Of a stretch of 64,000 bases of DNA, positions 51,729 through 60,258 are shown piece after piece; the stretch's first letter is position 1; every line of letters starts with the position of its first letter. The stretch is from Pseudomonas viridiflava. GTDB lineage: Bacteria > Pseudomonadota > Gammaproteobacteria > Pseudomonadales > Pseudomonadaceae. Position numbers and translations under genes: made by a program. The stretch is taken from positions 372,001 to 436,000 of the forward strand of contig NZ_UTVH01000034.1 in the NCBI RefSeq assembly GCF_900585905.1, given 5' to 3'. The notes under the pieces were generated by a model, which saw only the letters and a program-made list of their open reading frames with translations, was not told the origin of the DNA and did no database searches.

Positions 51729-51747
51729 TGCCATCTGCCAGATGGCA
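51729..51747. promoter_or_regulatory. Perfect 19-base palindrome between divergent genes
   Basis: Nine-base arms (TGCCATCTG and CAGATGGCA) flank a central C. It lies in the gap between the leftward kinase operon (start 51657) and the rightward SnoaL-like gene (start 51831), so a regulator bound there could control both. The NarL-type regulator of the operon is a candidate ligand, but the sequence does not show this. Confidence 0.5.
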
Positions 51748-51830
51748 TAGGCAAGTCGCTCCAAATGGCTGATGGCCGAGACGCGGATGCCCGGCACAGT
51801 GGCGACATTGAAGCCAATAGGAAACTGTCA

Positions 51831-52343
51831 ATGAAACTCAACGCCAAGCTGTCAGCCGTGACCCTGCTGGCCGTGCTGTCCATCCAGGCCGCTTATGCCG
51901 TGGACAGTGCGCCGGTCAAGCCCTACACCTACACGGCGGTGGCCGAACAGCCGACCAATGCCCAGGACCGGGAAATCGCAGGCCTGTTCGACCGCTGGAA
52001 CAATGCACTGCAGAGCGGGGACGCTGATACTGTCACCGGCCTCTATGCCAGGAACGCAATTCTGCAGCCCACCGTGTCCAACAAGGTGCGCACCAGCCAC
52101 GAGGAGATCAAGGATTACTTCGAGCACTTCCTCACGCTCAAGCCGGTTGGGGTGATCAACTATCGGCAGATTCGGCGCATGAACGAAAACAAGGCCGTCG
52201 ATACCGGCGTCTATACTTTTACCCTCACAGAGGCAGACGGCAGCAAGCGCCAGGTGCAGGCCCGCTATACTTTTCTGTATCAGAAAATTGATGGCAAATG
52301 GCAAATCCTCAATCACCATTCTTCGGCCATGCCCCAGCAGTAA
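51831..52343 (+). CDS. Secreted SnoaL/DUF4440-like protein (SgcJ/EcaC family)
   Basis: A 170-residue protein with a signal peptide (MKLNAKLSAVTLLAVLSIQAAYA, cleavage near residue 23). The mature part, EIAGLFDRWNNALQSGDADTVTGLYARNAILQPTVSNKVRTSHEEIKDYFEHFL, is the cone-shaped SnoaL/NTF2-like fold of the SgcJ/EcaC group. The family has many roles; no catalytic pair can be assigned. A TAGGAAAC ribosome site precedes the ATG. It is divergent from the sensor operon. Confidence 0.9.
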   Translation: MKLNAKLSAVTLLAVLSIQAAYAVDSAPVKPYTYTAVAEQPTNAQDREIAGLFDRWNNALQSGDADTVTGLYARNAILQPTVSNKVRTSHEEIKDYFEHFLTLKPVGVINYRQIRRMNENKAVDTGVYTFTLTEADGSKRQVQARYTFLYQKIDGKWQILNHHSSAMPQQ

Positions 52344-52489
52344 AGCCTGTTGGCAAGGTGCACCCGCTACCAACAGCCAAGTCTCAGCGCTGTTCTAGCC
52401 TCCGCTCGTCAGTCGGGCTGCACTCTGCTCGCCGCGGGATTTCCCAGTAAGGCAGCCCAGGCGTGCTGGGCGCTCATGCAGAGGTAAAC

Positions 52490-52666
52490 ATGATCAGCAA
52501 TGAGAAAGAAATGAACAATGACCCTGGCTTCGATCCTGATTCGCCTGATCTCAAAGATCCGCAGGTAGACCCTGTAGGCCCGGCCAAAGCGCCACAGGGC
52601 GATCATGATGTTGAGTCCGACAAGCGCGTCGACGACGAGCAATACCCGCCTTATGGCAAGCCATAG
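52490..52666 (+). CDS. Small acidic disordered protein
   Basis: A 58-residue protein very rich in Asp, Pro and Glu, with the motif NDPGFDPDSPD. The ATG follows AGAGGTAAAC. It resembles the gene at 56201-56464 in its leader (AGAGGTGAAC), in the N-D-P-x-x-D-P-D motif and in composition. Probably unstructured; function unknown. Confidence 0.65.
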   Translation: MISNEKEMNNDPGFDPDSPDLKDPQVDPVGPAKAPQGDHDVESDKRVDDEQYPPYGKP

Positions 52667-52675
52667 CCCCAGCCG

Positions 52676-54442
52676 TCAGGCACTGAGCAGAAAGGAACTG
52701 GATTCGGTAGTGCTTTTGATTGATTCGGCGGACAGCGGGCGACTCAAGAAAAAGCCCTGCGCCTCCTGACAGCCGTAGCCTTTTACCAGGTCCATGCATT
52801 TGAAGGTTTCGATCCCTTCGGCCACTGTTCGATAGCCCAGGCTGTGGGCCAGCTGGAAAATAGACTGCGCGATGATGCGATTGCGCGGTTTGTTTTCCAG
52901 GTCGGTAATGATCGACTTGTCCAGCTTGATCACATTGGCTGGGATTTCGTGCAAATAAGCGAAATTACTGTAGCCGCTGCCGAAGTCATCGATCGCCACA
53001 TCGACGCCCAGGGCGCGGATTTCCGAAAGCTGAGTGAGCACGGTAGCGCTGGCCCGGATCCACTCACCCTCGGTGATCTCGACTTCAACCCGACGGGCAT
53101 CAACGCCGTGTTTGTCCAGGGATGCGCGCAATGCATCAGTGATGTCTATGTGCTGAAAATCCAGTGCCGACAGGTTGAGTGACACCTTGGATTCGGTGTC
53201 TTCCCACAAGGCGGCGTTAGCCAGGGCGTTATCGATGACCCAGCGGGTAACGATGCTGATCTGCCCGGATCTTTCAATCAACGGGATGAATTCCGCTGGC
53301 GAGACCGGGCCATACTGCGGATGATTCCAGCGCAACAGGGCTTCCGCGCTTACCTGTCGACCATCTGACAGGCGAAAGCGTGGCTGGAACACCAGAAAAA
53401 GATCGCAGTTGGCCATGGCAGCGGCCAGGCCGTGGATCAGACTATGGGCCCGGCTCGGTGCGCAATTGGGGTTTTCGTCCCACACGGCCCAGTCAATACC
53501 ATCTGTGCCAGCCCGGTTTACTGCGCTCCGGCCTTTGCGCAGCAATTCGCCGATGGACTGCGTGCCGTCCTCGCAAGTGGCAATGCCCAGACGTATGCCT
53601 GGCTCTGTCGATATGGAGTCCTCGGCGCAGGGCTCGCACACCAGTTCACCCAGCGCCGCGATGAGTGCATGCTTATTGGCTGGCAGGGTCGGCAGCATGA
53701 GGCAGAAATGGCGTTCGTCGATGTGATAGGCCACCAGGTCGCCGCCAAAGGTTACCTGCAGCTTCTGCGTGATCAGCGATGCCTTGTCAGCGATCAGGCT
53801 GCTGCCGCCCGGCGTCAGGTCTGCAGCCCATTGGCTTTCCACCACTTCGATGACGGCCAACAGGCGGACCGGCGCGTCAGTGCTGGACCATGGCACAGCG
53901 TGGTCGGTGACCAACTGACGCAGATTCGGCATGCCGCTGACCGGATGCCGGGTCTGGGTTTGCTGGCGCTGCTCGATCTGCGCAATGACCATCTCGGCCA
54001 GATCCTGCAGCACCAGCGTTTCAGCATGGCTGAGCTGCTGCGGCCATTTGTCGATGATGCACAGGCTACCAATAGCATGGCCTTCACGCGTGATCAGTGG
54101 CGCGCCTGCATAAAATCGAATGCCGTTACCGGCCGTCACCAGAGGATTGGCCATAAACCGCAGGTCAGTGCATGCATCCACCACCTGAAAGACCCCATCC
54201 TGTTGGATCGTATGGGCGCAGAATGACTGGCTGATAGGGGTCTGCCGCGGCTCGAAACCGATCTGGGCAGCGAACCACTGCCGATCCTGATCGACCAGCG
54301 AAACCAGGACAGTGGGTACGTCGAAATAGGCTGCTGCAAGCCGACATATGCGGTCGAAATTTTCGCTATTGGCTGTTTCCAGCCACTGGACAGCGCGAAC
54401 AGCGGCAAGGCGTTGTTGCTCGGCTTCGAAGAATTGATTCAT
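52676..54442 (-). CDS. GAF - degenerate GGDEF - EAL cyclic-di-GMP phosphodiesterase
   Basis: A 588-residue cytoplasmic protein. A GAF domain covers about residues 20-165 (VPTVLVSLVDQDRQWFAAQIGF...SFCAHTIQQDGVFQVVDA). A GGDEF-like region at about 185-320 has no GG(D/E)EF active site (GGDLVAYHIDERHF), so it should not make cyclic-di-GMP. The EAL domain (about 335-580) keeps the metal and catalytic residues: AEALLRW, NLSALDF, EITEGEW, IDDFGSGYSNF, KLDKSI, AEGIET and QGFFLSRP. It should degrade cyclic-di-GMP under control of the GAF domain. Confidence 0.9.
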   Translation of the reverse strand: MNQFFEAEQQRLAAVRAVQWLETANSENFDRICRLAAAYFDVPTVLVSLVDQDRQWFAAQIGFEPRQTPISQSFCAHTIQQDGVFQVVDACTDLRFMANPLVTAGNGIRFYAGAPLITREGHAIGSLCIIDKWPQQLSHAETLVLQDLAEMVIAQIEQRQQTQTRHPVSGMPNLRQLVTDHAVPWSSTDAPVRLLAVIEVVESQWAADLTPGGSSLIADKASLITQKLQVTFGGDLVAYHIDERHFCLMLPTLPANKHALIAALGELVCEPCAEDSISTEPGIRLGIATCEDGTQSIGELLRKGRSAVNRAGTDGIDWAVWDENPNCAPSRAHSLIHGLAAAMANCDLFLVFQPRFRLSDGRQVSAEALLRWNHPQYGPVSPAEFIPLIERSGQISIVTRWVIDNALANAALWEDTESKVSLNLSALDFQHIDITDALRASLDKHGVDARRVEVEITEGEWIRASATVLTQLSEIRALGVDVAIDDFGSGYSNFAYLHEIPANVIKLDKSIITDLENKPRNRIIAQSIFQLAHSLGYRTVAEGIETFKCMDLVKGYGCQEAQGFFLSRPLSAESIKSTTESSSFLLSA

Positions 54443-54574
54443 GTAGACGTCCAGTGCAGCGGCATATGATGTAAAAGGCAGGCGTTATGCCATCATAGCT
54501 GCGATGCACCGTGTATCGGAAAGTTTCTTACGAACGGTGAAAGGAGCGGTCCGATTCCGGTGCTGAAAAGACAT

Positions 54575-54603
54575 GAAGGCAGACCGGGTATCGGCCTGCC
54601 TTC
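54575..54603 (-). terminator. Terminator of the Nramp-like gene
   Basis: Arms GAAGGCAG (54575-54582) and CTGCCTTC (54596-54603) pair, with an inner CCG/CGG pair and a short loop. On the minus strand the stem is followed by ATGTCTTTTC, a short T-run. It lies 49 bases past the stop of the transporter. Confidence 0.65.
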
Positions 54604-54651
54604 AATTATCTTTACACCTGCGTGGAGGTCATCCGATGTGCAGGGCACGCA

Positions 54652-55953
54652 TCATTTCAACAGATCCGCGCCCAGCTGGAAGGCGACCCATAGCGCAAGC
54701 CCGGTGGCGAACAGCAGGGCAATATTTTCGAAGAGGTTGTTGCGGTACTGTTTTTCCAGCAGCGACTTCTGGTTGGACATGATCAGCAGGCCCAGCGAGA
54801 TGATTGGCAGACCGATGATGTTCAGCGCATTGACGCCGATGGTCAGCGTCACGAAGTCAGGCATGCCAGGCAGCGACCATACCAGCGGGGTGACCAGAAT
54901 AAACAGCATGAACCACTTGTGCATCGGGTCCTTGTGGTACTCCTTGCCATAACGCTCGCGACGCTGCGGGCGGATGTGCTGGAAAGCATCAGTGATGAGC
55001 ATCGGGAATGCAGTGGTTTTGCCAGCAATACTGGCAAACAGTGTCGCGAACACACCGACGAAGAAGATGTACCAGCCCGCCGGGCCAAAGAACATCTCCA
55101 GCGCTTTGCCCAGATCCTGCAGGGTGCTCACTTGCAGGCCATTGGGCCTCAAAATTTCAGCGCCCACTACCCAGATCGCCAGGTTGATGATGATGCCGAT
55201 GAACACTGCAAACAGCAGGTCATTGCGCTGAATGCGTTTGTGCTGAGGACCGACCCAGCCTTTTTCGCGCATCACGTAAGGGTGGACGAAGTTGGCGATC
55301 GAGCCTGCAACCGCACCGATCACTGAGACCGCGACCAGCAGCGCGCCGTGAACGCCTTCATCCGGAGGGATGCTGAAGCCGATGGTGCCTTTCAGAATAC
55401 CCATCATGTCCGGTTTTGACATGACCGCCAGGGCAAGAAACGCCAGCGTCATCAACGCCAGCAGGCCTTTCATCACGCCTTCGATCATGGTGTAAATGTT
55501 ACGGCCGACCAGCAGCCAGACTGCAATCACTACAGCGAACGAGCATAGCAGTGGCTGATTGATGTGCAGCAGCATAGCCAGCGCTTCACCAGCGCCCTTG
55601 ATCATGTAGGCATTGATCAGATGCCCCATGAGCAGTGCATAACCCAGCATGAACCAGGCAAATATCGGATGAAGTTGGGCGTAGCCTTCGAGGATGCTCA
55701 TGCCCTGGTTATTGCAGAGCTGGAACCGGGCGATGATGTTGACGATGAGGAATCTGAGCAGCAACGAGACCGCCAGCACCCACATCATGGCGTAACCATA
55801 GTTGGCACCCGCCACCGAAGAAGTGATCAGATCGCCTGCACCCAGCCACGACAACACCGCGATGATGCCCGGCCCGAGCAGCTTGGTGGCCTTGGCAAGC
55901 ATTGACTCGCGCACGCCTGCTGATTTTTTATCGACGGAGCTGGAGCTCGCCAT
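54652..55953 (-). CDS. Divergent Nramp-family transporter
   Basis: A 433-residue protein with about 11 helices in the Nramp/LeuT pattern (LLGPGIIAVLSWLGAGDLITSSVAGANYGYAMMWVL; GSIANFVHPYVMREKGW; GKTTAFPMLITDAF). The canonical helix-1 metal motif DPGN is replaced by SWLGAGD, and the helix-6 motif MPHN by NFVHPYVM. It therefore belongs to the Nramp-related group that may not carry Mn/Fe; the substrate cannot be told. ATG at 55953 follows GGGGAT. It stands alone, with a terminator downstream. Confidence 0.85.
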   Translation of the reverse strand: MASSSSVDKKSAGVRESMLAKATKLLGPGIIAVLSWLGAGDLITSSVAGANYGYAMMWVLAVSLLLRFLIVNIIARFQLCNNQGMSILEGYAQLHPIFAWFMLGYALLMGHLINAYMIKGAGEALAMLLHINQPLLCSFAVVIAVWLLVGRNIYTMIEGVMKGLLALMTLAFLALAVMSKPDMMGILKGTIGFSIPPDEGVHGALLVAVSVIGAVAGSIANFVHPYVMREKGWVGPQHKRIQRNDLLFAVFIGIIINLAIWVVGAEILRPNGLQVSTLQDLGKALEMFFGPAGWYIFFVGVFATLFASIAGKTTAFPMLITDAFQHIRPQRRERYGKEYHKDPMHKWFMLFILVTPLVWSLPGMPDFVTLTIGVNALNIIGLPIISLGLLIMSNQKSLLEKQYRNNLFENIALLFATGLALWVAFQLGADLLK

Positions 55954-56200
55954 AGATGTATCCCCATTGTTATTTTTAGTGAGACACGGCAAGTCGAACA
56001 TATCGTCAGACATCGTACAACGGGAGGCGGCTTGGGATTTGTGTGCAGATATTTCGATGAGGCTGTGACGCTAAAGCGTCCAGAACCATTGCAGTTGTGG
56101 GGCGATGTAGAGGAGGTCTCGCCGTCAGGCGGGAGAGGTCGCTGCCGCCTGTTCACGGAAAAGAGGTCGGCAGCGAAGGTCGTGTTCCTGACCTGTGCGA

Positions 56201-56464
56201 CTAGCCGCCATCGGTGTCGATGTCGGCGTCTTTATCACCCGTCACGGGTTGCGGATTGCTGCGCTGGGTGTGCGGCTTTTCTTCAGGCTCGTAATCAGGG
56301 ACGTAGGGGTTATCTGATGACACTTCGCCCGGCTCGACCTGCCTGTCATCCCCAGCCTGCGGCTTGAAGGGGCTGGCGTCACTGGAAGCACCGTCTTCGG
56401 GCGCGCCATCCGGGTCAATGGAGGGATCGTTGCGGCCAATGGTGTCCTGGCTTGATTCGCTCAT
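56201..56464 (-). CDS. Small acidic disordered protein
   Basis: An 87-residue protein rich in Asp, Pro, Ser and Glu (NDPSIDPDGAPEDGASSDASPF..., GDKDADIDTDGG). ATG at 56464 with an AGAGGTGAAC leader; a GTG six bases earlier is less likely. It resembles the 58-residue protein at 52490 in motif and leader. Predicted unstructured; function unknown. Confidence 0.65.
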   Translation of the reverse strand: MSESSQDTIGRNDPSIDPDGAPEDGASSDASPFKPQAGDDRQVEPGEVSSDNPYVPDYEPEEKPHTQRSNPQPVTGDKDADIDTDGG

Positions 56465-56588
56465 GTTCACCTCTGTTTGCTGGTTTGCGATGGGTTACCA
56501 GAATTCGAGAGGTGCAGTTGATGATCTGTTCGATCCATTCGACGACCGGCCGTGAGCCAGGCAAAGGCCTGGCGCACATTCGTGGCTG

Positions 56589-58118
56589 TCAGTGGTAGAG
56601 CCGCTGCGCAGGCAGCCAGCGGGCAAACGCGCCGCCTTCGACCCATGCCCGCGCTGCGGCGATATCGGGGGCGAAGTAGCGATCCTCATCGTAGTGCGGC
56701 ACTTCGCTGCGAATCATCGCCAGCACTTGAGCCAGCTTTGGCGAAGTCTGCAGCGGCGCGTGCAAGTCCACGCCCTGGGCGGCGCTCAGCAGCTCGATGG
56801 CGACCACGGCGCTGCTGTTGCCCGCCATGTCCAGCAGACGTCTCGCCGCGAAGGTCGCCATGGACACGTGATCTTCCTGGTTGGCCGACGTTGGCAGGCT
56901 GTCCACTGACGCTGGATGGGCCAGGGTTTTGTTCTCGGAGGCCAGCGCGGCAGCGGTCACCTGAGCAATCATGAAGCCGGAGTTGAGCCCGCCTTCCCTG
57001 ACCAGGAACGCTGGCAGGCCAGACAGCGCGGGATCCACCAGTTGTGCAATGCGCCGCTCTGACAGCGCGCCTATTTCTGAAATGGCCAAAGCCAGCACGT
57101 CCGAGGCCATGGCCACCGGTTCGGCATGGAAGTTGCCACCTGACAGCACATCGCCGTCAGCAGCGAACACCAGCGGATTATCCGACACCGCATTGGCTTC
57201 GCGCAGAAACACGTCGGCTGCAAAACGCAGATGGTCCAGACAGGCGCCCATCACCTGAGGCTGGCAGCGCAGGGAGTAGGGGTCTTGCACGCGGCTGCAA
57301 TCGGCGTGTGATGCACGGATCTCACTGGTCGCCAGCAGCTCGCGGTACAGCGCTGCCACGTCGATTTGCCCCGGTTGGCCACGCACGGCCTGAATCCTTG
57401 AGTCGAATGGCACATCGGAGCCTTTCAGCGCGTCGACGCTCAAGCTGCCGGCGACGACCGCAGCGCTGAACAGTCTCTCGGCGGCGAAGAGCCCGCGCAG
57501 GGCCAGAGCGGTGGACACCTGGGTGCCATTGATCAGTGCCAGACCTTCCTTGGGCCCCAGCACCATGGGTTGCAGCCCGGCCAGCGCAAGGCCTTCGATC
57601 GCCTCCATTTCGCGACCCTGATGACGCACCCGGCCCACGCCGATCAGCACCGCCGACAGATGCGCCAGAGGTGCCAGGTCGCCAGACGCGCCCACCGACC
57701 CCTGGGACGGGATGCAGGGGTAGACCTTGGCGTTGTAGAGCGTCTCCAGGTGTTGGATGACCTCCCAGCGAATGCCGGAAAACCCTCGTGCCAGCGAACC
57801 GATCTTCAGCGCCATGATCAGGCCCACACTGGCGTCGTCCAGCAGCGGGCCAGTGCCAGTGCAGTGTGACAGCAGCAGGTTGCGCTGCAACCTGGCCAGT
57901 GATTCGGTGGGGATCGAGGTGCGCGCCAGCAGCCCGAATCCGGTATTGATGCCATACACGGTGCGCTGATTGGCGATTATTTCGCTGACCATGCGGGTGC
58001 TGGCGTCGACCTCTTCGCGAGCGCCGGGATCAAGCGTCACTGGCGACTGCTGCTGGTAGATGACACGCAGTTGATCGAGGTCGAACTGGCCTGGCTGAAT
58101 CTGAAGGGGGGCTGACAT
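56589..58118 (-). CDS. hutH: Histidine ammonia-lyase
   Basis: A 509-residue aromatic ammonia-lyase. The MIO cofactor forms from Ala144-Ser145-Gly146 in [15 protein letters not shown]. Other family features are [19 protein letters not shown], and [16 protein letters not shown], whose QEDHVSM end is typical of the histidine enzyme. It converts histidine to urocanate. No other hut genes are beside it; the small acidic protein and the transporter follow. ATG at 58118 follows GGAAC. A HutC-like dyad lies about 107 bases upstream. Confidence 0.93.
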   Translation of the reverse strand: MSAPLQIQPGQFDLDQLRVIYQQQSPVTLDPGAREEVDASTRMVSEIIANQRTVYGINTGFGLLARTSIPTESLARLQRNLLLSHCTGTGPLLDDASVGLIMALKIGSLARGFSGIRWEVIQHLETLYNAKVYPCIPSQGSVGASGDLAPLAHLSAVLIGVGRVRHQGREMEAIEGLALAGLQPMVLGPKEGLALINGTQVSTALALRGLFAAERLFSAAVVAGSLSVDALKGSDVPFDSRIQAVRGQPGQIDVAALYRELLATSEIRASHADCSRVQDPYSLRCQPQVMGACLDHLRFAADVFLREANAVSDNPLVFAADGDVLSGGNFHAEPVAMASDVLALAISEIGALSERRIAQLVDPALSGLPAFLVREGGLNSGFMIAQVTAAALASENKTLAHPASVDSLPTSANQEDHVSMATFAARRLLDMAGNSSAVVAIELLSAAQGVDLHAPLQTSPKLAQVLAMIRSEVPHYDEDRYFAPDIAAARAWVEGGAFARWLPAQRLYH

Positions 58119-58225
58119 AGTGCGGGTTCCTGCCTGGAAGGTGGAGTGTGCCAAGCGCTTTGGCCATGCCCGGCTCGGCTTTCAAAAAAATGCTGCTCGG
58201 ATCCGGAGGGGTTGAGTCGTACGAT

Positions 58226-58239
58226 CCTGTATATACAGG
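58226..58239. promoter_or_regulatory. HutC-like palindromic operator upstream of hutH
   Basis: CCTGTATATACAGG is a perfect 14-base palindrome. Its core TGTATATACA fits the TGTA-N2-TACA site recognised by HutC, the urocanate-responsive GntR repressor of Pseudomonas histidine use. It lies 108-121 bases before the hutH ATG. The spacing between CTGT and ACAG is 4, not the 8 of a LexA box. Confidence 0.6.
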
Positions 58240-58412
58240 CAAAGCAAAAGCCGGGCCATTACCGCTGATCGCGCTAACGTCCAATTTAGTGGGGTTCGTG
58301 GCCAGTGAAGCAACAGATGCTGTCACCGAAAGTTGCACCACGGGTGTGCAGTGCGCCGGTCGTTGAGGTGCGCGGGAACGCCGGCGTGGGGGTGGATTGA
58401 GCCTGTGCTGTG

Positions 58413-58444
58413 GCGAGTAGCGCGGCAGGCTCCGCGCTACTCGC
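58413..58444 (-). terminator. Strong stem-loop after fpvF
   Basis: Perfect 13-base arms (GCGAGTAGCGCGG at 58413-58425 and CCGCGCTACTCGC at 58432-58444) around a 6-base loop start 18 bases after the fpvF stop. A T-run is absent. It probably ends or protects the long fpv transcript. Confidence 0.55.
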
Positions 58445-58461
58445 TCGACTGCATGTGCTGA

Positions 58462-59358
58462 CTAGCGGGGAGCGCTCAGCGCCTGTGTGACCTGGGTGAT
58501 GTTGTTCTGCAAATGAGCCAGGGGATCGTCACCCTCGCTGGCCAGGACCAGCAGCTTGCTGCCTGCCGCGGTGATGGCGGCAGTCACCGCTTCAGGAGGT
58601 TGGCGATGGTCCAGCACCAGCGCGACGTCGTTGTCCTTGAGGCTCTGAGTCAGTTGTTGCACGGCCTCTGGCGTCCATTGATCGTCCGCCAGCACCTGGG
58701 TTGCCGCCAGCTCCAGATTGAGCCCACTGATCAGGTAGCCGAAATGGCCAGACAGGGTCACGACGCTCAGGTTGTCTGCCTTGGCCAGGGCCGTTTCGCT
58801 CTCGGCATTGAGTTTCAGCAACTGCTGTTTGAGTGCCGACAGATTGGCTTCAATACGGGGTTTGGCTGCTGGCGCCAGGCGCACCAGATCTGCCGCCGTT
58901 ACATCTGCCATGCGCCCGAGGTTGTTACTCGACAGCCACGGCTGGCTGCCCAGGCCGTCAGCGCCCTGTCCAGGCTGCAAAGCGATGCCAGGCAAGGCGC
59001 CGTCTACCGGGCGCGCAGCGTCGATCTCGACGATACGGATATTGCTGCGGCGGGCATTGGTGTACAGCGGGTCATCCGGCCAGATCGAGCGCAGGCCAAT
59101 GACCGCATCGGCTTCCAGCGCCAACGTGCGCAGGGCCTCAACGCCACGGCCGGTGAAATAAGCGGTCTGACGTGAGCCCGGAAGATTGGCGGGAGCGGCG
59201 CGTTCCAGCTCCACGCCGCTGTCCTTGAGCAGGATCTGGCCAAGACCATAGGTCACCGGCAGGCTGGCCAGTATGTGCACCGCAGGTTGCTTGTCGGCCG
59301 CCGTCGCGCTGACGGCCAGAGCGCTGATAACCAGCGCCAGAGTGAGTTTACGCAGCAT
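58462..59358 (-). CDS. fpvF: Periplasmic metal-binding protein FpvF
   Basis: A 298-residue protein with a signal peptide (MLRKLTLALVISALAVSATA). The fold pattern is that of cluster A-I metal-binding proteins (HILASLPVTYGLGQILLKDSG..., SVVTLSGHFGYLISGLNLE, QLTQSLKDNDVALVLDHRQPP), but with fewer obvious metal histidines than FpvC. It is the last of the eight-gene block matching P. aeruginosa PA2403-PA2410, where FpvC and FpvF bind ferripyoverdine and released iron in the periplasm. It begins directly after fpvE. Confidence 0.87.
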   Translation of the reverse strand: MLRKLTLALVISALAVSATAADKQPAVHILASLPVTYGLGQILLKDSGVELERAAPANLPGSRQTAYFTGRGVEALRTLALEADAVIGLRSIWPDDPLYTNARRSNIRIVEIDAARPVDGALPGIALQPGQGADGLGSQPWLSSNNLGRMADVTAADLVRLAPAAKPRIEANLSALKQQLLKLNAESETALAKADNLSVVTLSGHFGYLISGLNLELAATQVLADDQWTPEAVQQLTQSLKDNDVALVLDHRQPPEAVTAAITAAGSKLLVLASEGDDPLAHLQNNITQVTQALSAPR

Positions 59359-60258
59359 TTATCCAATATTCCCTTTCAGGCTGGGGACAGTGCCCCGAGC
59401 AATGGCGGCCAAGGCGAAAGCGATGCCGGCCACCAGGATGATCGCGGCGCCCGAGGGCACCGGCAGGTCGAACATGATCGGCAGCAAAATCCCGCACAGC
59501 GTACTGACCGTGGCGATCGCCACCGACACCCAGAAAAACCCTTTCAACGACTGGCTCAACAAGCGGGCAGCGGCGGCAGGAATCACCAGCAGCGCACCCA
59601 CCAGGATGGCGCCAATCACCTTGACCGCAGCCACCGTGATCAGCGTCACCAGAATCACGAACAGATAATCCAGCGTCTTGACCGCCACGCCACGCACCGC
59701 TGCCAGCTGCGGATTGAAGCTGGCCAGCATGATGCGGTTGTACAGCGGCAGACTCAGGCCCAGGACCAGTGCCCCGACCACCGCCAGCACCAGCAGGTCA
59801 TTGCCGTTGACCGTCAATACCGAACCGAACAGAACGTTTTCCAGGATGTGAATGTTGATCTTGCCCGCCAGAATCAGCAGCAGGCTTGCGCCAAACGCCA
59901 GGGACACGGAAAGAAACACGCCGATCAGGGTGTCCGGCGCCAGGCCGGTGCGGTTGCGCAGATAGTTGAGAACGATGCCGAACAGCAGGCAATAGCCAAA
60001 CAATGCGCCATAAGGGCTTGTGTAGGGCTCGCCCAGCAGAATACCCACTGCCACGCCGGTCAGCGCCGCGTGGCCGACGGCCTCGGAAAAAAACGCGAAA
60101 CGTTTGACCACCACCAGCGTGCCAAGCCCGCCAAGCACGGGACCGATCAGCAGCCCGGCGATCAGTGCGTTGACCACAAAGCCGTAGGCCAGGGCTTCCG
60201 GCAAGTAACCCGACGACGCCAGGCCTTGTATGAAAAGACGAAACTGTTCGTAGTCCAT
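59359..60258 (-). CDS. fpvE: ABC transporter permease FpvE
   Basis: A 299-residue permease of the ABC-3 (ZnuB/MntB-like) family with about 8 helices (GFVVNALIAGLLIGPVLGGLGTLVVVKRFAFFSEAVGHAALTGVAVG; VIGAILVGALLVIPAAAARLL). In the fpv system it forms the channel for Fe2+ freed from pyoverdine. It overlaps fpvD by one base. Confidence 0.9.
   Translation of the reverse strand: MDYEQFRLFIQGLASSGYLPEALAYGFVVNALIAGLLIGPVLGGLGTLVVVKRFAFFSEAVGHAALTGVAVGILLGEPYTSPYGALFGYCLLFGIVLNYLRNRTGLAPDTLIGVFLSVSLAFGASLLLILAGKINIHILENVLFGSVLTVNGNDLLVLAVVGALVLGLSLPLYNRIMLASFNPQLAAVRGVAVKTLDYLFVILVTLITVAAVKVIGAILVGALLVIPAAAARLLSQSLKGFFWVSVAIATVSTLCGILLPIMFDLPVPSGAAIILVAGIAFALAAIARGTVPSLKGNIG

Noticed and set aside
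58226..58239. Possible LexA box upstream of hutH
   Set aside because: CTGT and ACAG are separated by 4 bases instead of 8; the dyad fits the HutC pattern instead.
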